Assembly: GCF_001305965.1 (NCBI RefSeq)
Contig: NZ_JXQC01000003.1
Location: forward strand, 310,001-374,000
Direction of reading: 5' to 3'
Length of the DNA stretch: 64,000 nucleotides
Source: Erythrobacter sp. SG61-1L
Lineage (GTDB): Bacteria; Pseudomonadota; Alphaproteobacteria; Sphingomonadales; Sphingomonadaceae
Under the pieces are notes generated by a model, which did not search any database, was not told where the DNA came from, and was given only the letters and a program-made list of their open reading frames with translations. The position numbers and the translations under genes are program-made. Of the stretch, positions 42,671-52,417 are shown one piece after another. Within the stretch, counting starts at the first letter, position 1, and each line of letters begins with the position of its first letter.

Positions 42671-45031
42671 TTAGTCGGCCGCCTTGGAGCCAGAGAGAAG
42701 CTGCGAGAGGTAGGACTTTGTCTGGTTCGCCTGCGTGATGAGTTGGTCAGCTTCCGTCTTGGTTCGTGCGCCACGCATGGAATTAGTGAGCGTATCGAGA
42801 TATTTATCGTAGTCGCGCGCCGTGGTCGCATTCGCCTGACGGGTGCGGTAGCCTTCCTGCTGCTCAGCCGTAGCATTGCTGCCCGGCTTGTTACGGTCGG
42901 CTAGACGGATCACCTGTCTGGAAATGTCCTTGGCACTGTCGACCACGGATTTGAGCTGGCGCTTCTGCGCATCGGTTGCCGGTTCGCTCTTCCCGGCGGG
43001 CGGAGATGATGCCGCAGTGGCGGAAGGCTGAGCCGTGTTGGCAGCGCTCGAACTGTTGCTCTGCACCGCCGCGCTTTGCGTTTCGGCCGCACCGGTGGCG
43101 GTCGTGGCTTCGGCTGTGCCGTCCTTGGTGCGATAGGCCCTTGCGATCAACGCATTATAGGCGCTGTTGCGGGCAAGCGCCTGCCGGGCCAGCGTCAGCG
43201 CCTGTGCGGTATCGGTGGCCTTGGACGAGGCAGTGGCCGCGCCGCGTATGTCGCCCAATGCCCTGCGAATGTCCGCGGAGATCTTCTGGCGTTCCGCGGT
43301 GGCACCGGCAGCGGCACCAGGATTTCGCGGATTGGCCCATGGCAGATCGGCTGCGAGGCGGCGGGCACGTCCATCGGCATCGGCGACCAGCGCGGCGCCG
43401 AACTGCCCGGCAGCCGTGCGCGCGAGCGTGCCCATTTCGTCTTCCTTGGCCTTTGCCGCATCGCCAGTGAGCTTCTGCCGTTCAGCATCGAGCGAGGCAA
43501 TCTGCGGCCCGGCGTCGGTGAGGGGTTTCAAGGCAGCGGCCGGTGCGCGCAGGCGGCGCGCATCGTCAACCAGCGCCTGCACGGCCTGGGCAATGCCGCT
43601 GGCGTCCTGAATGCTGACGGTTTCCACCACTTCCTCGGTGGGCAGGACATCGTCAGCCAGCAGCGCCTCGTCCGTCTGACTCGCCGTATCTCCGCTCGAA
43701 AGATACCAGCCACCAGCAACCGCCAGCACCAGCGCGACCGCCGCGCCGCCGATGAGGGCCGGATTGAGCTTCTTTGCGGGGCCGGAAGCCTTGGCCGGGG
43801 CAGCGGGCTTCTTCGGCGGAGTAGCAGCGCCGACAGTCTTGGCGGCGGGCTTTGCCTTGTCTTCCTTGTCGGCAGCGGGTTCCGGCGCCACCGCCCTGGC
43901 TTCCACCGGCGGAGGAGGGGGAACCTGATCGACCTTTTTCGTGGTGCCAGTATCCTGACCGGCGCGCTTGAAGCGGGCATCCTTCGGATCGTCGGGAACG
44001 CCGGTATCGGACTGCTCCACCTTGGCGATACCCTCCGCCGGAGGGTCCACCGGCACGAGTTCTTCAGGCGTAGAGACAAAGGCCGACACACGGGTCGCGT
44101 CTTCGTCTTCCTCATCCGGAACAGGGGCGGGCAGAGGTACATCTTCGCCCCGGTCGAACAGTTCGAGCCACTGCGAGATGGACTGCGGCCGTTCGCTGGG
44201 TTTGATCGTCATCGCTGCATCGACAGCGCGCAGGAAGCCCTTGCTGTAACCAGGCCAGTTACCTTCGACGAGTGGCTTGCCCAGCCCGCCATGCATGCGT
44301 TCGAGCACTTCCGGCGGCTTCTCGCCGGTGATGCATTCGTAAAGCACCACGCCCAGTGCGTAGATGTCGGTCCACGGGCCCTGATCGTAGGTCTTCACAT
44401 ATTGTTCGATCGCCGCATAGGGCGGGGTGTGGAACGTGACCTTGGTGCTGGTCGCTTCCCCGGATTCGAAACGGGCCGAACCGAAGTCGATCAGCACCGG
44501 ACGTCCATCGTCATTCACGAGAATGTTCGGCGGCTTGATGTCGCGGTGAAGCACGCCGACGCGGTGCGCGCGTTCGAGCCCTTCGGCGATCGGGCGGATC
44601 AGCGCGGTCAGGCTCTGTTCGTTGAACTGGGTGCCCTGCTTGAGCAGCTTGGAAAGCGACACGCCATCTTCGAAATCCATCACCATGTAGGCGGTGCCGT
44701 GGATTTCGAACAGGCTGCGCACACTGACGATATTGGGATGGCGCGTGGGGGTGGAGAGGTTCCAGAGGAGCTTGGCCTCTTCCACGAACTTCTTCAGGCC
44801 CAGCGCGTGTACTTCCTCGGCATCGGAATCGATGGGAACTACAGTTGCATCCTCGTCACGCTCGCTGATTGAGCTGGGGAAGTATTCCTTGATGGCGACC
44901 AACTCGTCGAAATAGATGCCCCGGCCCTTGTAGACGATGCCGAAGCCGCCCACGCCAAGCACTTGTTCGAGGCGCCATTCGCGCAAGATCGTGCCAGCGG
45001 GCAGCGCCTTGTTGCTATAGGCCTTGCTCAT
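42671..45031 (-). CDS. Transmembrane Ser/Thr protein kinase (Hanks type)
   Basis: From ATG 45031 (GGGAAG upstream) the 786-residue product has an N-terminal kinase domain: [11 protein letters not shown] loop, VAIKEYFP (Lys), [11 protein letters not shown] catalytic loop, IDFGSARF (DFG) and [16 protein letters not shown] Pro/Ala/Lys-rich juxtamembrane region follows, then one transmembrane helix (about residues 424-445) and a long Ala-rich helical periplasmic part to the end, without PASTA repeats. It is divergent from a PP2C phosphatase 99 bases away and near a TIR-FHA gene, whose FHA domain is the obvious candidate reader of its phosphothreonines. The periplasmic signal it senses is unknown. 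Confidence 0.95.
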   Translation of the reverse strand: MSKAYSNKALPAGTILREWRLEQVLGVGGFGIVYKGRGIYFDELVAIKEYFPSSISERDEDATVVPIDSDAEEVHALGLKKFVEEAKLLWNLSTPTRHPNIVSVRSLFEIHGTAYMVMDFEDGVSLSKLLKQGTQFNEQSLTALIRPIAEGLERAHRVGVLHRDIKPPNILVNDDGRPVLIDFGSARFESGEATSTKVTFHTPPYAAIEQYVKTYDQGPWTDIYALGVVLYECITGEKPPEVLERMHGGLGKPLVEGNWPGYSKGFLRAVDAAMTIKPSERPQSISQWLELFDRGEDVPLPAPVPDEEDEDATRVSAFVSTPEELVPVDPPAEGIAKVEQSDTGVPDDPKDARFKRAGQDTGTTKKVDQVPPPPPVEARAVAPEPAADKEDKAKPAAKTVGAATPPKKPAAPAKASGPAKKLNPALIGGAAVALVLAVAGGWYLSSGDTASQTDEALLADDVLPTEEVVETVSIQDASGIAQAVQALVDDARRLRAPAAALKPLTDAGPQIASLDAERQKLTGDAAKAKEDEMGTLARTAAGQFGAALVADADGRARRLAADLPWANPRNPGAAAGATAERQKISADIRRALGDIRGAATASSKATDTAQALTLARQALARNSAYNALIARAYRTKDGTAEATTATGAAETQSAAVQSNSSSAANTAQPSATAASSPPAGKSEPATDAQKRQLKSVVDSAKDISRQVIRLADRNKPGSNATAEQQEGYRTRQANATTARDYDKYLDTLTNSMRGARTKTEADQLITQANQTKSYLSQLLSGSKAAD

Positions 45032-45130
45032 TGATGACTTCCCGTGCTCTAAATGTTGCGCCGCAACGGAAATTGCACGATCCATTGCAAATATCCAGCC
45101 TTTAGGCAGGCCCTGTGTAAGGAATAAGTA

Positions 45131-45850
45131 ATGGGTTTCGAATGCGTCGTGCGAACCCATGTCGGGCTCCGCAGGAAGCTCAATGAAGACTCCTTCGCCA
45201 GCTATCCCGACAAGGGAATCTGGGTGGTTGCCGATGGAATGGGCGGGCACGAAGCCGGCGAAGTGGCCAGTGCGAAAGTGGTGGAGGCGATCTCGGGCCT
45301 CTCGCCGTCACCCGATCCCGAAGCGCTGACCGGGCAGGCGGTTGCCGCGCTGAAGGAAGCCAACAGTTTTCTGATCGACCTTGCCCATCAGGGTATGGAG
45401 CCGCGCACGATCGGCAGCACCGTGGTGGGCCTTGCGCTGGGTGGCGGGCAATATCGCTGCTTCTGGGCGGGGGACAGCCGGGCCTATCGCTATCGCGATG
45501 GTACTATCGTGCAGATCACGCGCGATCACAGCCTGGTGCAGGATCTGGTCGCGGCGGGAATGCTCGATCCGAACGATGCGGAAAAACACCCCAATTCCAA
45601 TGTAATCACGCGCGCAGTGGGGGCTTCTGAAGATCTGCATGTGGATACCAAGGGCGGTGTCGCATTCCCCGGTGACATCTTCCTGCTCGCCAGTGACGGG
45701 TTGACGCGGATGGTAACCCAGGTGGAGATTTTGGCTGCGCTCTATTCCAAGCCGCTTGATCAAGCTGCTGATTCACTGCTGGAAATGGTCCTTGCACGCG
45801 GGGCGCCCGACAATGTGACAATGGTGATAGTCAGGGTAAAGTCAGGTTAA
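45131..45850 (+). CDS. PP2C-family Ser/Thr protein phosphatase
   Basis: This 239-residue protein has all PPM motifs: [53 protein letters not shown] and GAPDNVTMV, with the metal-binding aspartates present. Length fits a single catalytic domain (Stp-type). It is divergent from the transmembrane kinase and is followed 270 bases later by the TIR-FHA gene. It is expected to reverse the phosphorylation laid down by the kinase. Confidence 0.95.
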   Translation: MGFECVVRTHVGLRRKLNEDSFASYPDKGIWVVADGMGGHEAGEVASAKVVEAISGLSPSPDPEALTGQAVAALKEANSFLIDLAHQGMEPRTIGSTVVGLALGGGQYRCFWAGDSRAYRYRDGTIVQITRDHSLVQDLVAAGMLDPNDAEKHPNSNVITRAVGASEDLHVDTKGGVAFPGDIFLLASDGLTRMVTQVEILAALYSKPLDQAADSLLEMVLARGAPDNVTMVIVRVKSG

Positions 45851-46120
45851 CTTTCGACATCGGAAACCCGCGCATTTCCGCGATTTCCGGGTTGGCGGGG
45901 CGAATTGTGTCAACGATCTTTTGCACTTGCGAATGAAGGGTCTTGAGCTATCTTCCCGCTCCAATCGCGCACCCGGCTTGGGGGAGTCGGGCGTGTTTCA
46001 AGAACAGATGGTCGCTGCCGCAAAACCTCTCGGGGCTGGTGAGCAGCGTCGCGGTGGGGATCGCTGAAATGCCAACATGCCTGGGTGCGAACCCATGGCT
46101 GTTCTGGTTGGAGTGTCGAG

Positions 46121-47107
46121 TTGCACGGACAGGACATCTTCGTTTCCTACGCCCGGGATGATCAGGGGACTGCGCAGAAATTCGCCGAGGCTTTCGGACA
46201 GGAAGGCTTTTCGGTGTGGTGGGATGCCGCGCTCCATTCGGGCGAGACCTTCGACGAGATAATCGAGCAGGAACTGCGCGCGGCCAAGGCCGTGGTGGTG
46301 CTGTGGTCGCCGCGTTCGGTCGTTTCCCGCTGGGTGCGCGCCGAAGCCACGCTGGCTGACCGGAACCGCACGTTGGCTCCGGTGATCATTGAGCCTTGCA
46401 ATCGCCCGATCATCTTCGAACTGACCCATACGGCGGATTTGTGCCATTGGGATGGCGATATTGAAGACGATCACTGGAAGGTGTTCGTCAAGGATGTGCG
46501 GCGCCTGGTGGATAGCGGGCGCGCCAAGGATGCGGCTGCCGGCCTGCCGCCGCCGCCGCCGCCGCAGCCGGTCGCGGTCCGCCCGGCACCTCCGCCGTCG
46601 CGTTCGGCCCCTGCAACTGCCGATGGCGCTGCCAACGTGAAGATGGACAGCCTGCTGTCGGCAGTGGCTGCCTTGCAGGAAGCGATCATGAAGCAAGGCG
46701 GCACACAGGCTGCTGCTGCGATCGAAGAGCCGGAAGAAGAATACGAAGCCACCCAGTTCTACACCCAGTCCGACGAATTCGCGATGATGGGCAGCGATGA
46801 ACTGCACTGTCTGGAAGTGTCGGTGGGTGATGGGGAGGCGAAGCGCTACATCGTCGGGCCGCTGGGCATAAAGATTGGCCGTGTGGCCCCAGCCGATGTG
46901 GTGCTGGCCGATTCAAAGGTTTCGCGTTCGCATTGCACGGTCGAACTGAAAGACAACGATCTCTTCGTGTCGGACCTCAATTCGACCAACGGCACCTATG
47001 TCGATGGCCAGCGGGTGATGGGTGCGGCAGTGCTTCCGGTCGGCTCCGTATTGACGGTGGGCCATTACACCTTGGTCCACGAAGTCCGTACCCGCGCGGA
47101 AGTCTGA
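46121..47107 (+). CDS. TIR-FHA fusion protein
   Basis: The TTG at 46121 has GGAG seven bases upstream and starts right at the TIR fold; a GTG at 46085 is the alternative. The 328-residue product has an N-terminal TIR domain (about 1-130: IFVSYARDDQGTAQKFAEAF, VWWDAAL, VVVLWSPRSV, SRWVRAEATL), in which the Glu of WVRAEA matches the catalytic glutamate of NAD+-cleaving TIR domains. A Pro-rich linker (about 142-170) and a short helix follow, then a C-terminal FHA domain (about 232-320) with IGR, SRSHC and DLNSTNGTYVDG, the phosphothreonine-binding set. It sits beside a kinase/phosphatase pair and converges with a SLOG-like membrane protein. The TIR-plus-FHA combination is unusual; NADase activity is family-based inference. 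Confidence 0.9.
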   Translation: MHGQDIFVSYARDDQGTAQKFAEAFGQEGFSVWWDAALHSGETFDEIIEQELRAAKAVVVLWSPRSVVSRWVRAEATLADRNRTLAPVIIEPCNRPIIFELTHTADLCHWDGDIEDDHWKVFVKDVRRLVDSGRAKDAAAGLPPPPPPQPVAVRPAPPPSRSAPATADGAANVKMDSLLSAVAALQEAIMKQGGTQAAAAIEEPEEEYEATQFYTQSDEFAMMGSDELHCLEVSVGDGEAKRYIVGPLGIKIGRVAPADVVLADSKVSRSHCTVELKDNDLFVSDLNSTNGTYVDGQRVMGAAVLPVGSVLTVGHYTLVHEVRTRAEV

Positions 47108-47168
47108 TAGTTTCAGGAGGCTGGTCCTGCCGACTGGCCTCCCGAATACAGACCTTGCCTGGCAGGGA

Positions 47169-48860
47169 TTAGCCCGGGATCGTCAGTCGCCGCCCTTCCG
47201 CCAGTAGGCGCCAAGCGGCCACATCGCTCAGCATGATGTCGGCGGCGCGGCGGGCAAACTCCTGCAGGCTGGCGGAGTCCTGCGGCCCGGCTTCCCAATG
47301 CTTTAGCAGCGCGTTTAGCCCCAGCGAGATCTGGTGCGCACGCCCGGCAATGCCTTCGAAATCGAGGATCACGCGGATGCCGTAGCTGGCCGTGGCGACA
47401 GCGGGCAGGCCTGCGGTGATGGTGGTGAGGACATATTTCAGGTCCGTCGCGATATGCTCCGCCGTGAAATAGAGGATCAGCCAGCCTACCGAAGAGGCGA
47501 GCACGGCCGCGAACAGCACTTCGCCGAAGCGTTCGATCCGGTGTGCAGCCAGATGCATCCGGTGCGATGTGCTCTCGTTCCAGTTGGCCTGGCTCGTCAC
47601 TTCCGCGATCAGCGGTTCGGCAGCGATCAGGGTGTGTGAGAGGTCGACAGATTCCATCCCGCAACTGCGCGCAATGGCCCCGGCATACCAGCCATTGGAA
47701 CCGCCTTCACCCGGATCGGCAATTCCGCGCCCGATGCCAACGCTGCGCAGCATGGTGCACACGCGCAGAAGTTCTGCGACCTGACGGGATTCCAGCCAGC
47801 GTTCCTGCCAGCGCATCCGTCCGGCATGGACGGCATTGATCAGCAGCAGTAGAATGGTGACGATTTCCGCCACCACGAACAGCCATTTGTAATGCCCGCC
47901 CAACACGCCACTGGCGGCGAGGACGACTGCCATGGCCGCGAGCGAGAAGTTGACGATCACGGCAGAGCGGAAGGCCTGTGCCGCGCGGATCGCGGCATCG
48001 TCCCACCAGTGGAAGGCCTCTGCCAATGCGCCCTTGGCCGGGGGATCTTCCCACGCACCGCCCCCCGCGCTCTTGCGGCGGAACCACGGGCGCACACCGG
48101 CCAGCTTGAGCAGCAGCGGATAGGCTTCATGGATCAGCGGGTTGGGCGGCATTTCGGCGAGCTTGCGCCATTCCGCCTCTTCCTTGGCATCGCCATAGGT
48201 GCCCAGCAGCGAGGCGACAATGTCAGGCAGGATGTCGAGCGAATGGGTGGGCAGATCCATGAAGCGCATCGGCTCGCCATGGATCGATCCGTGAACGGTG
48301 ATGGAGGCGCCGTCGGGCGGGATCACTACCACCGGCATGGCACGCCGCGCAGCCTGGCCGATGATCTCGCGTGTACCGCCCCGACCGCGTCCCGGCCCAC
48401 CATCCCAGATGGCAATCAGCAGGTCGCAATTGTCGAGCAGGGTCATCCCCGCTGCCTCATAGGAACGGGGGCGGTCCTCATCATTGCCGTCCAGCACGAG
48501 GAGGGCAGAGGCGCGGCCCAGCAGATCGTGGAATTCGGCGCGGGATTCCGCAGTCTCGAAATCCCTCTCATATTCCGGGATCGGGAAGGGCAGGACCACT
48601 TCCAGTGTCTCACCGAGGTCCAGTGCGGCCTCGGCGGCCATCCGATCTGCCCCTTCCGCGATGGCGGAAACCATCCGCAGCGGGTGGCGGCCTGCCTGGA
48701 ACAGGTGACCGGTCGTAATGTGATCCATTGCCTGCTGGATGGTCTTGAGAACCTCGTCCACCCGGGCGCGGACAGCAGGCTTGTCAACGATCCGGTCCGC
48801 TCGGTGTCCGGTGATGCCGACACTGAAACCCAGCGAAGGAGGTGGTGCGGAATTGCTCAT
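47169..48860 (-). CDS. SLOG-like Rossmannoid domain fused to four membrane helices (SLATT-like)
   Basis: The 563-residue product begins with a Rossmann-like domain (about 10-190: SVGITGHRADR, SAIAEGADRMAAEAALDLG, LEVVLPFPIPEYERDF, then LLIAIWDGG and GGTREIIGQAARR), which resembles the SLOG/LOG-DprA class of nucleotide-binding domains. Two helices at about 292-320 and 323-345 are followed by RMRWQERWLESRQVAELLR, the helical signature seen after the two helices of SLATT effectors. A second pair of helices is at about 443-467 and 475-497. SLOG domains bind NAD-derived or nucleotide ligands in several bacterial conflict systems, and SLATT proteins are proposed pore formers. It converges with the TIR-FHA gene. 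The domain calls are motif-level. Confidence 0.75.
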   Translation of the reverse strand: MSNSAPPPSLGFSVGITGHRADRIVDKPAVRARVDEVLKTIQQAMDHITTGHLFQAGRHPLRMVSAIAEGADRMAAEAALDLGETLEVVLPFPIPEYERDFETAESRAEFHDLLGRASALLVLDGNDEDRPRSYEAAGMTLLDNCDLLIAIWDGGPGRGRGGTREIIGQAARRAMPVVVIPPDGASITVHGSIHGEPMRFMDLPTHSLDILPDIVASLLGTYGDAKEEAEWRKLAEMPPNPLIHEAYPLLLKLAGVRPWFRRKSAGGGAWEDPPAKGALAEAFHWWDDAAIRAAQAFRSAVIVNFSLAAMAVVLAASGVLGGHYKWLFVVAEIVTILLLLINAVHAGRMRWQERWLESRQVAELLRVCTMLRSVGIGRGIADPGEGGSNGWYAGAIARSCGMESVDLSHTLIAAEPLIAEVTSQANWNESTSHRMHLAAHRIERFGEVLFAAVLASSVGWLILYFTAEHIATDLKYVLTTITAGLPAVATASYGIRVILDFEGIAGRAHQISLGLNALLKHWEAGPQDSASLQEFARRAADIMLSDVAAWRLLAEGRRLTIPG

Positions 48861-49070
48861 CGGGCGGAAATCCCGCCTAGAAGGGCTGTCGATTGCATGG
48901 TCTCAAGCTCGGCAGACTGTGCCCAGGCGGGCGGTAGATGATGTCGCTTGGTTAGCATGCGCGTGGTGCAGCGCAACAGCCAAGCAATCCATATGCATTG
49001 TTTGAAACAAATGACGGGGCCGTTACACAAACCCGGTACGGGAGAATCAGGAAGTCAGAGGGGAAATTCC

Positions 49071-50030
49071 ATGAAGACCAAAATAACGATGCTGGCAGCG
49101 ACGCTGCTGGCTTCCGGCATGCTGGCGGCTGCACCCGCATCCGCGCAGATGAAACCGTTGAGCGATCCGGTGATTGCCCATCCGGACCCGGTCTCGCTGT
49201 TCAACAGCAGCGATCCCAAGCTGCATAAGAACAAGCAGGCTGCGCTGCACATCATGAAGGAACTGCTGCAGTGCAATCAGTGGACCCGTGCGCCGGAATG
49301 GATCACGGACCGCTATATCCAGCATAATCCCTTCGCCGCATCGGGCCTGAAGGGCGTGATGGATTATTTCATCAACGTGGCGAAGCGCCCCGAGGACAAG
49401 GAGTGCAAGACGCTCACCTCGCCCATCGTGGCTGTTCAGGCGGAAGGCGATTACGTCACCGTGCTGACAGTGCGCGCCCTGCCGATGCCGGGCGATCCGA
49501 CCAAGACCTATACCACCACCTGGTTCGACACCTGGCGGTTCGTGGACGGCAAGGCGGATCAGCACTGGGATCCGGCCAGCCTGCCTGAAGGTGGCCCGCC
49601 GGCAGTCGGCAGCGTGGATTCCGAACTGCGCCGCGCCAAGGATCGCGAGGAGATCGAGGCGCTGATGTGGCGTTACGACCGCGCGCTCGACAGGTTCAAT
49701 GCCGATGCCTACGCGTCGGCCTTCACGGAAGACGGCTCATTCGGCGAAACCAAGGGCCGCGATGCCCTGCGCAAGATGATCGCGGACTTCACCAAGGACG
49801 GGAAGGCAGCACCCAAGCTGCAGCACGCTACCAGCAACCAGTGGATCGAATTCACTGGCCCGAACACCGCCAAGATCCACTATTACTGGCAGACCTACGG
49901 TTTGAGCGCGACCGGCAAGCTGGACGATCCGCCGAAGTTGCTGGCCGTGGGCAATGGCATCGACGAAGTCGTGCGCGTGGAAGGCAAGTGGCTGTTCCAC
50001 AGCCGCAAGGTCGTGGCTCCGGAAGATTGA
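49071..50030 (+). CDS. Exported protein with two NTF2/SnoaL-like domains
   Basis: From ATG 49071 (GAGGGGAAATTCC upstream) the 319-residue product has a signal peptide (ending PASAQ). The first half (about 45-180: CNQWTRAPEWITDRYIQHNP, VAVQAEGDYVTVLTVRAL) is like the SnoaL-type polyketide-cyclase fold; the second half (about 195-315: IEALMWRYDRALDRFNADAY, WIEFTGPNTAKIHYYWQTYG) is another NTF2-fold. It lies apart from the SnoaL triplet at 13-16 kb. The function is unknown; periplasmic. Confidence 0.85.
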   Translation: MKTKITMLAATLLASGMLAAAPASAQMKPLSDPVIAHPDPVSLFNSSDPKLHKNKQAALHIMKELLQCNQWTRAPEWITDRYIQHNPFAASGLKGVMDYFINVAKRPEDKECKTLTSPIVAVQAEGDYVTVLTVRALPMPGDPTKTYTTTWFDTWRFVDGKADQHWDPASLPEGGPPAVGSVDSELRRAKDREEIEALMWRYDRALDRFNADAYASAFTEDGSFGETKGRDALRKMIADFTKDGKAAPKLQHATSNQWIEFTGPNTAKIHYYWQTYGLSATGKLDDPPKLLAVGNGIDEVVRVEGKWLFHSRKVVAPED

Positions 50031-50049
50031 GGAACGGGCGGGGCTGGGG

Positions 50050-50970
50050 CTATTCCCCCAGCTTTGCTTCCTCCAGCTTTACCAGGCGCCACAGTGTCTC
50101 GGTAACGGGGGCTTCGGCCCCCGCCTTTTTGGCGGCTTCCACGATGGCGCCGTTGATCGAATCCACTTCGGTGCGCCGTCCGGCCTTCACGTCCTGCAGC
50201 ATGGAAGCTTCATGATCGGCATGGTCGGTCATTGAAACCAGTGTCAGGTCGTGGATCGGTTTTGAGGAAATGGCATAGCCATTGGCATTCGCCGCCGCCG
50301 TGCCTTCTTCCACCACCGCATGGATCATCCCGCGCGCTTCCTGCTTTTCGAGGAAGAAGCCCGGCGTGCGGCGGGTGAGGGCGCAAAGCGGGTTCATGGC
50401 GGCATTGAAGATCGCCTTTTCCCAGATCGCTTCGTGGATCTTCGGCTCCAGCTTTGCGGTCATTCCACCCTGCGTCAGCTTTTCAGCAACTTGAGCTGCA
50501 AAGCTCTCGTCCTGTGTGAAAGCGGGATAGAGCCGCGAGCCGCCTTCGCCCATGGAGCGGACCTTACCCGGACCTTCCAGATCGGCTGGCAGGGAAGCGA
50601 TGCCCACCAGTACGCGATCCCTCGGCACATGGGCGGCGATCCGTTCCGCATTGCCGAGGCCGTTCTGCAGGGTGAGGACGTGCGTGTCAGGTCCGATCAG
50701 ATGAGCGGCGCCGACCATGGCTCCATCGGTGTGGAACACCTTGGTGAAGACCAGCAGCAGGTCCATGATCCCTTCCGCATCTTGCGGCAGGCGGGCGGGC
50801 AGGGGCAGCACTTCGTGCCCGGCACGGGTTTCCAGCTCTAGGCCGTGTTCATTGATCGCGTCGATATGCGGGCGATTTACGTCCACCAGCGTCACGGCAC
50901 AGCCCGCGCGGTGGAAAGCGGCTGCATAGAGGCAGCCCATGGCTCCCGCGCCGACGATTGCGATCTTCAT
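50050..50970 (-). CDS. 2-dehydropantoate 2-reductase (ketopantoate reductase)-like protein
   Basis: From ATG 50970 (GGAGAGAAGA upstream) the 306-residue product has a Rossmann NADPH-binding start (IAIVGAGAMGCLYAAAF) and the ApbA/PanE C-terminal helical domain (KAIFNAAMNPLCALTRRTPG with the catalytic Lys, and HEASMLQDVKAGRRTEVDSI). The family reduces 2-dehydropantoate to pantoate in CoA synthesis, but paralogues act on other keto acids. It is the last gene of a six-gene minus-strand operon beginning with LemA, 32 bases after the glycerate-kinase-like gene. Whether it is the true PanE is uncertain. Confidence 0.85.
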   Translation of the reverse strand: MKIAIVGAGAMGCLYAAAFHRAGCAVTLVDVNRPHIDAINEHGLELETRAGHEVLPLPARLPQDAEGIMDLLLVFTKVFHTDGAMVGAAHLIGPDTHVLTLQNGLGNAERIAAHVPRDRVLVGIASLPADLEGPGKVRSMGEGGSRLYPAFTQDESFAAQVAEKLTQGGMTAKLEPKIHEAIWEKAIFNAAMNPLCALTRRTPGFFLEKQEARGMIHAVVEEGTAAANANGYAISSKPIHDLTLVSMTDHADHEASMLQDVKAGRRTEVDSINGAIVEAAKKAGAEAPVTETLWRLVKLEEAKLGE

Positions 50971-51002
50971 TCTTCTCTCCCCTATGCCGCGTGTTGTCGC
51001 GG

Positions 51003-51866
51003 TCACTTCGCCGGGCTGTAACCGAAATCCGGTGTCCGGCGGAAAAGCATGTCTGCCCGCTGCGGCATGGATGCCCAGACGGCGCGTGTGAAGCGTTCGT
51101 AATGCTGGACAAAGCGGGTCACGCCTGCCCGGTCCATGCGGGGGCGGTCGCTACCGGCGGCCAGCCCGTCTTCCTGCTTCAGGCGCGATGCAATAACGGT
51201 TTCGATATCCGGCACTTCTATCGACACGAGCAGGGCGAAGCGATCCCAGATGGCGGGATATGCCTCCGCTAGCTCGCTCAGTGACCAGCGGAACCAGTCT
51301 CCTGCCGGGTCTTCTTCCGCTTCCAGTTCGTTGATCGGGCCGGTCCATGCGGGCACATCTTCAGCGTGCAGGCCCACGCACCAGCCTTCCAGCAGGATCG
51401 CATCGGGGCGGCCTTCAAAGTCGGGCCATTCCTCGCGGCTTACCCGGTCGTCATCCAGCTTGTCGAAGCGGGGCAGAGGCGTGCGACTGTCCGGCTCGGC
51501 CTTGGTTAGCGCGTTGAGTGTGTCGGCCATCAGCAGCACGTCATGCGTGCCGGGCACGCCGCGTGTCTCGCACATCGGGTGAACCAGCCGGGCAAGCTGG
51601 AGGCGGGGCGGCTTGCCGAAGTAGAAATCGTCCAGCGAAAGCAGGGCCGGGCGCATTCCATGGAAGCGTTCCAGCGCGATGCCGATCAACTGGGTGAGCG
51701 TGGACTTGCCAGAGCCTTGCGCGCCATTGATCCCGATGACAGGGGGCGCCGCGCCGCGCGGCAAATGAGCTATCCGTTCCGCGACGAGGCAGGCCGCCTC
51801 GGCAGAGGAATGGTTGGCGGGGAAGCCTTCAGGCAGGAAGGCGAGCAATTCCTCGGGCCGGGACAT
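51003..51866 (-). CDS. D-glycerate 3-kinase-like (GLYK family) P-loop kinase
   Basis: The 287-residue product has a Walker A (GINGAQGSGKSTLTQLI), the LSLDDFYFGKPPRLQLA segment, VHPMCETRGVPGTHDV and ILLEGWCVGL, a pattern found in plant-type glycerate kinases and related uncharacterised P-loop kinases. Its ATG overlaps the last base of the Nudix stop (TAATG). Conversion of glycerate to 3-phosphoglycerate is the family expectation; a different small-molecule substrate is possible. Confidence 0.83.
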   Translation of the reverse strand: MSRPEELLAFLPEGFPANHSSAEAACLVAERIAHLPRGAAPPVIGINGAQGSGKSTLTQLIGIALERFHGMRPALLSLDDFYFGKPPRLQLARLVHPMCETRGVPGTHDVLLMADTLNALTKAEPDSRTPLPRFDKLDDDRVSREEWPDFEGRPDAILLEGWCVGLHAEDVPAWTGPINELEAEEDPAGDWFRWSLSELAEAYPAIWDRFALLVSIEVPDIETVIASRLKQEDGLAAGSDRPRMDRAGVTRFVQHYERFTRAVWASMPQRADMLFRRTPDFGYSPAK

Positions 51867-52417
51867 TACCCGCCGATAAAGCCTGCGCCGAGCAGCATCA
51901 ACAGGCGTACGTCGATCCCGTGCCCCTTTGCCCGGAATTCGGCAATTGTTTCGGCCATGCGGCTCAATTTCACGCGGTGGACAGTGATATTCTCCTCATC
52001 CGTGCCGCCACCTTCGCCCACTTTCGTCAGGCCGGTGGCCTTCAGCAGAGTGAAGCTTTCGCTGACCATACCGGGGGACGAGAAATACTCGCCCAGATTT
52101 TCCCACTGGGCCGCGTGATAGCCGGTCTCTTCCTCCAGCTCGCGCTGGGCGGCATCGAGCGCATGTTCGCCTTCCGCGCCAGCATCGTCACCGATCAGCC
52201 CGGCAGGCAGCTCGAGGCAGGGGCGGCCAAGCGGCACCCGGAATTGCTCGACCAGGATCACTTCGTCGCCATCCAGCGCGAGAATGACAGCGGCGCGGAT
52301 ATCGCGTGCGCGGCTGACATATTCCCACTTGCCGCGGGTTTTGGCGATGATGAAGCGGCCCTGCCAATGGATTTCCTCCGGCATGCTTGCCTCGGGCGGA
52401 ATTTTCGTTGCGGTCAT
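51866..52417 (-). CDS. Nudix hydrolase (ADP-ribose pyrophosphatase type)
   Basis: The 183-residue product has the segment LELPAGLIG and the Nudix box ending [12 protein letters not shown] (REx2EExGx), with a longer than usual spacer between the Gly and the REL block. The ELPAG pattern is like ADP-ribose or sugar-nucleotide pyrophosphatases. It overlaps the TPM gene upstream (ATGA) and the kinase gene downstream by one base. The gene lies about 3.5 kb from a TIR gene, but within another operon. Confidence 0.9.
   Translation of the reverse strand: MTATKIPPEASMPEEIHWQGRFIIAKTRGKWEYVSRARDIRAAVILALDGDEVILVEQFRVPLGRPCLELPAGLIGDDAGAEGEHALDAAQRELEEETGYHAAQWENLGEYFSSPGMVSESFTLLKATGLTKVGEGGGTDEENITVHRVKLSRMAETIAEFRAKGHGIDVRLLMLLGAGFIGG

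Noticed and set aside
51866-52417. Nudix hydrolase as part of the TIR/SLOG module (ADP-ribose turnover)
   Set aside because: It is embedded by overlaps in the LemA-TPM operon, more than 3 kb away, so adjacency does not support it.
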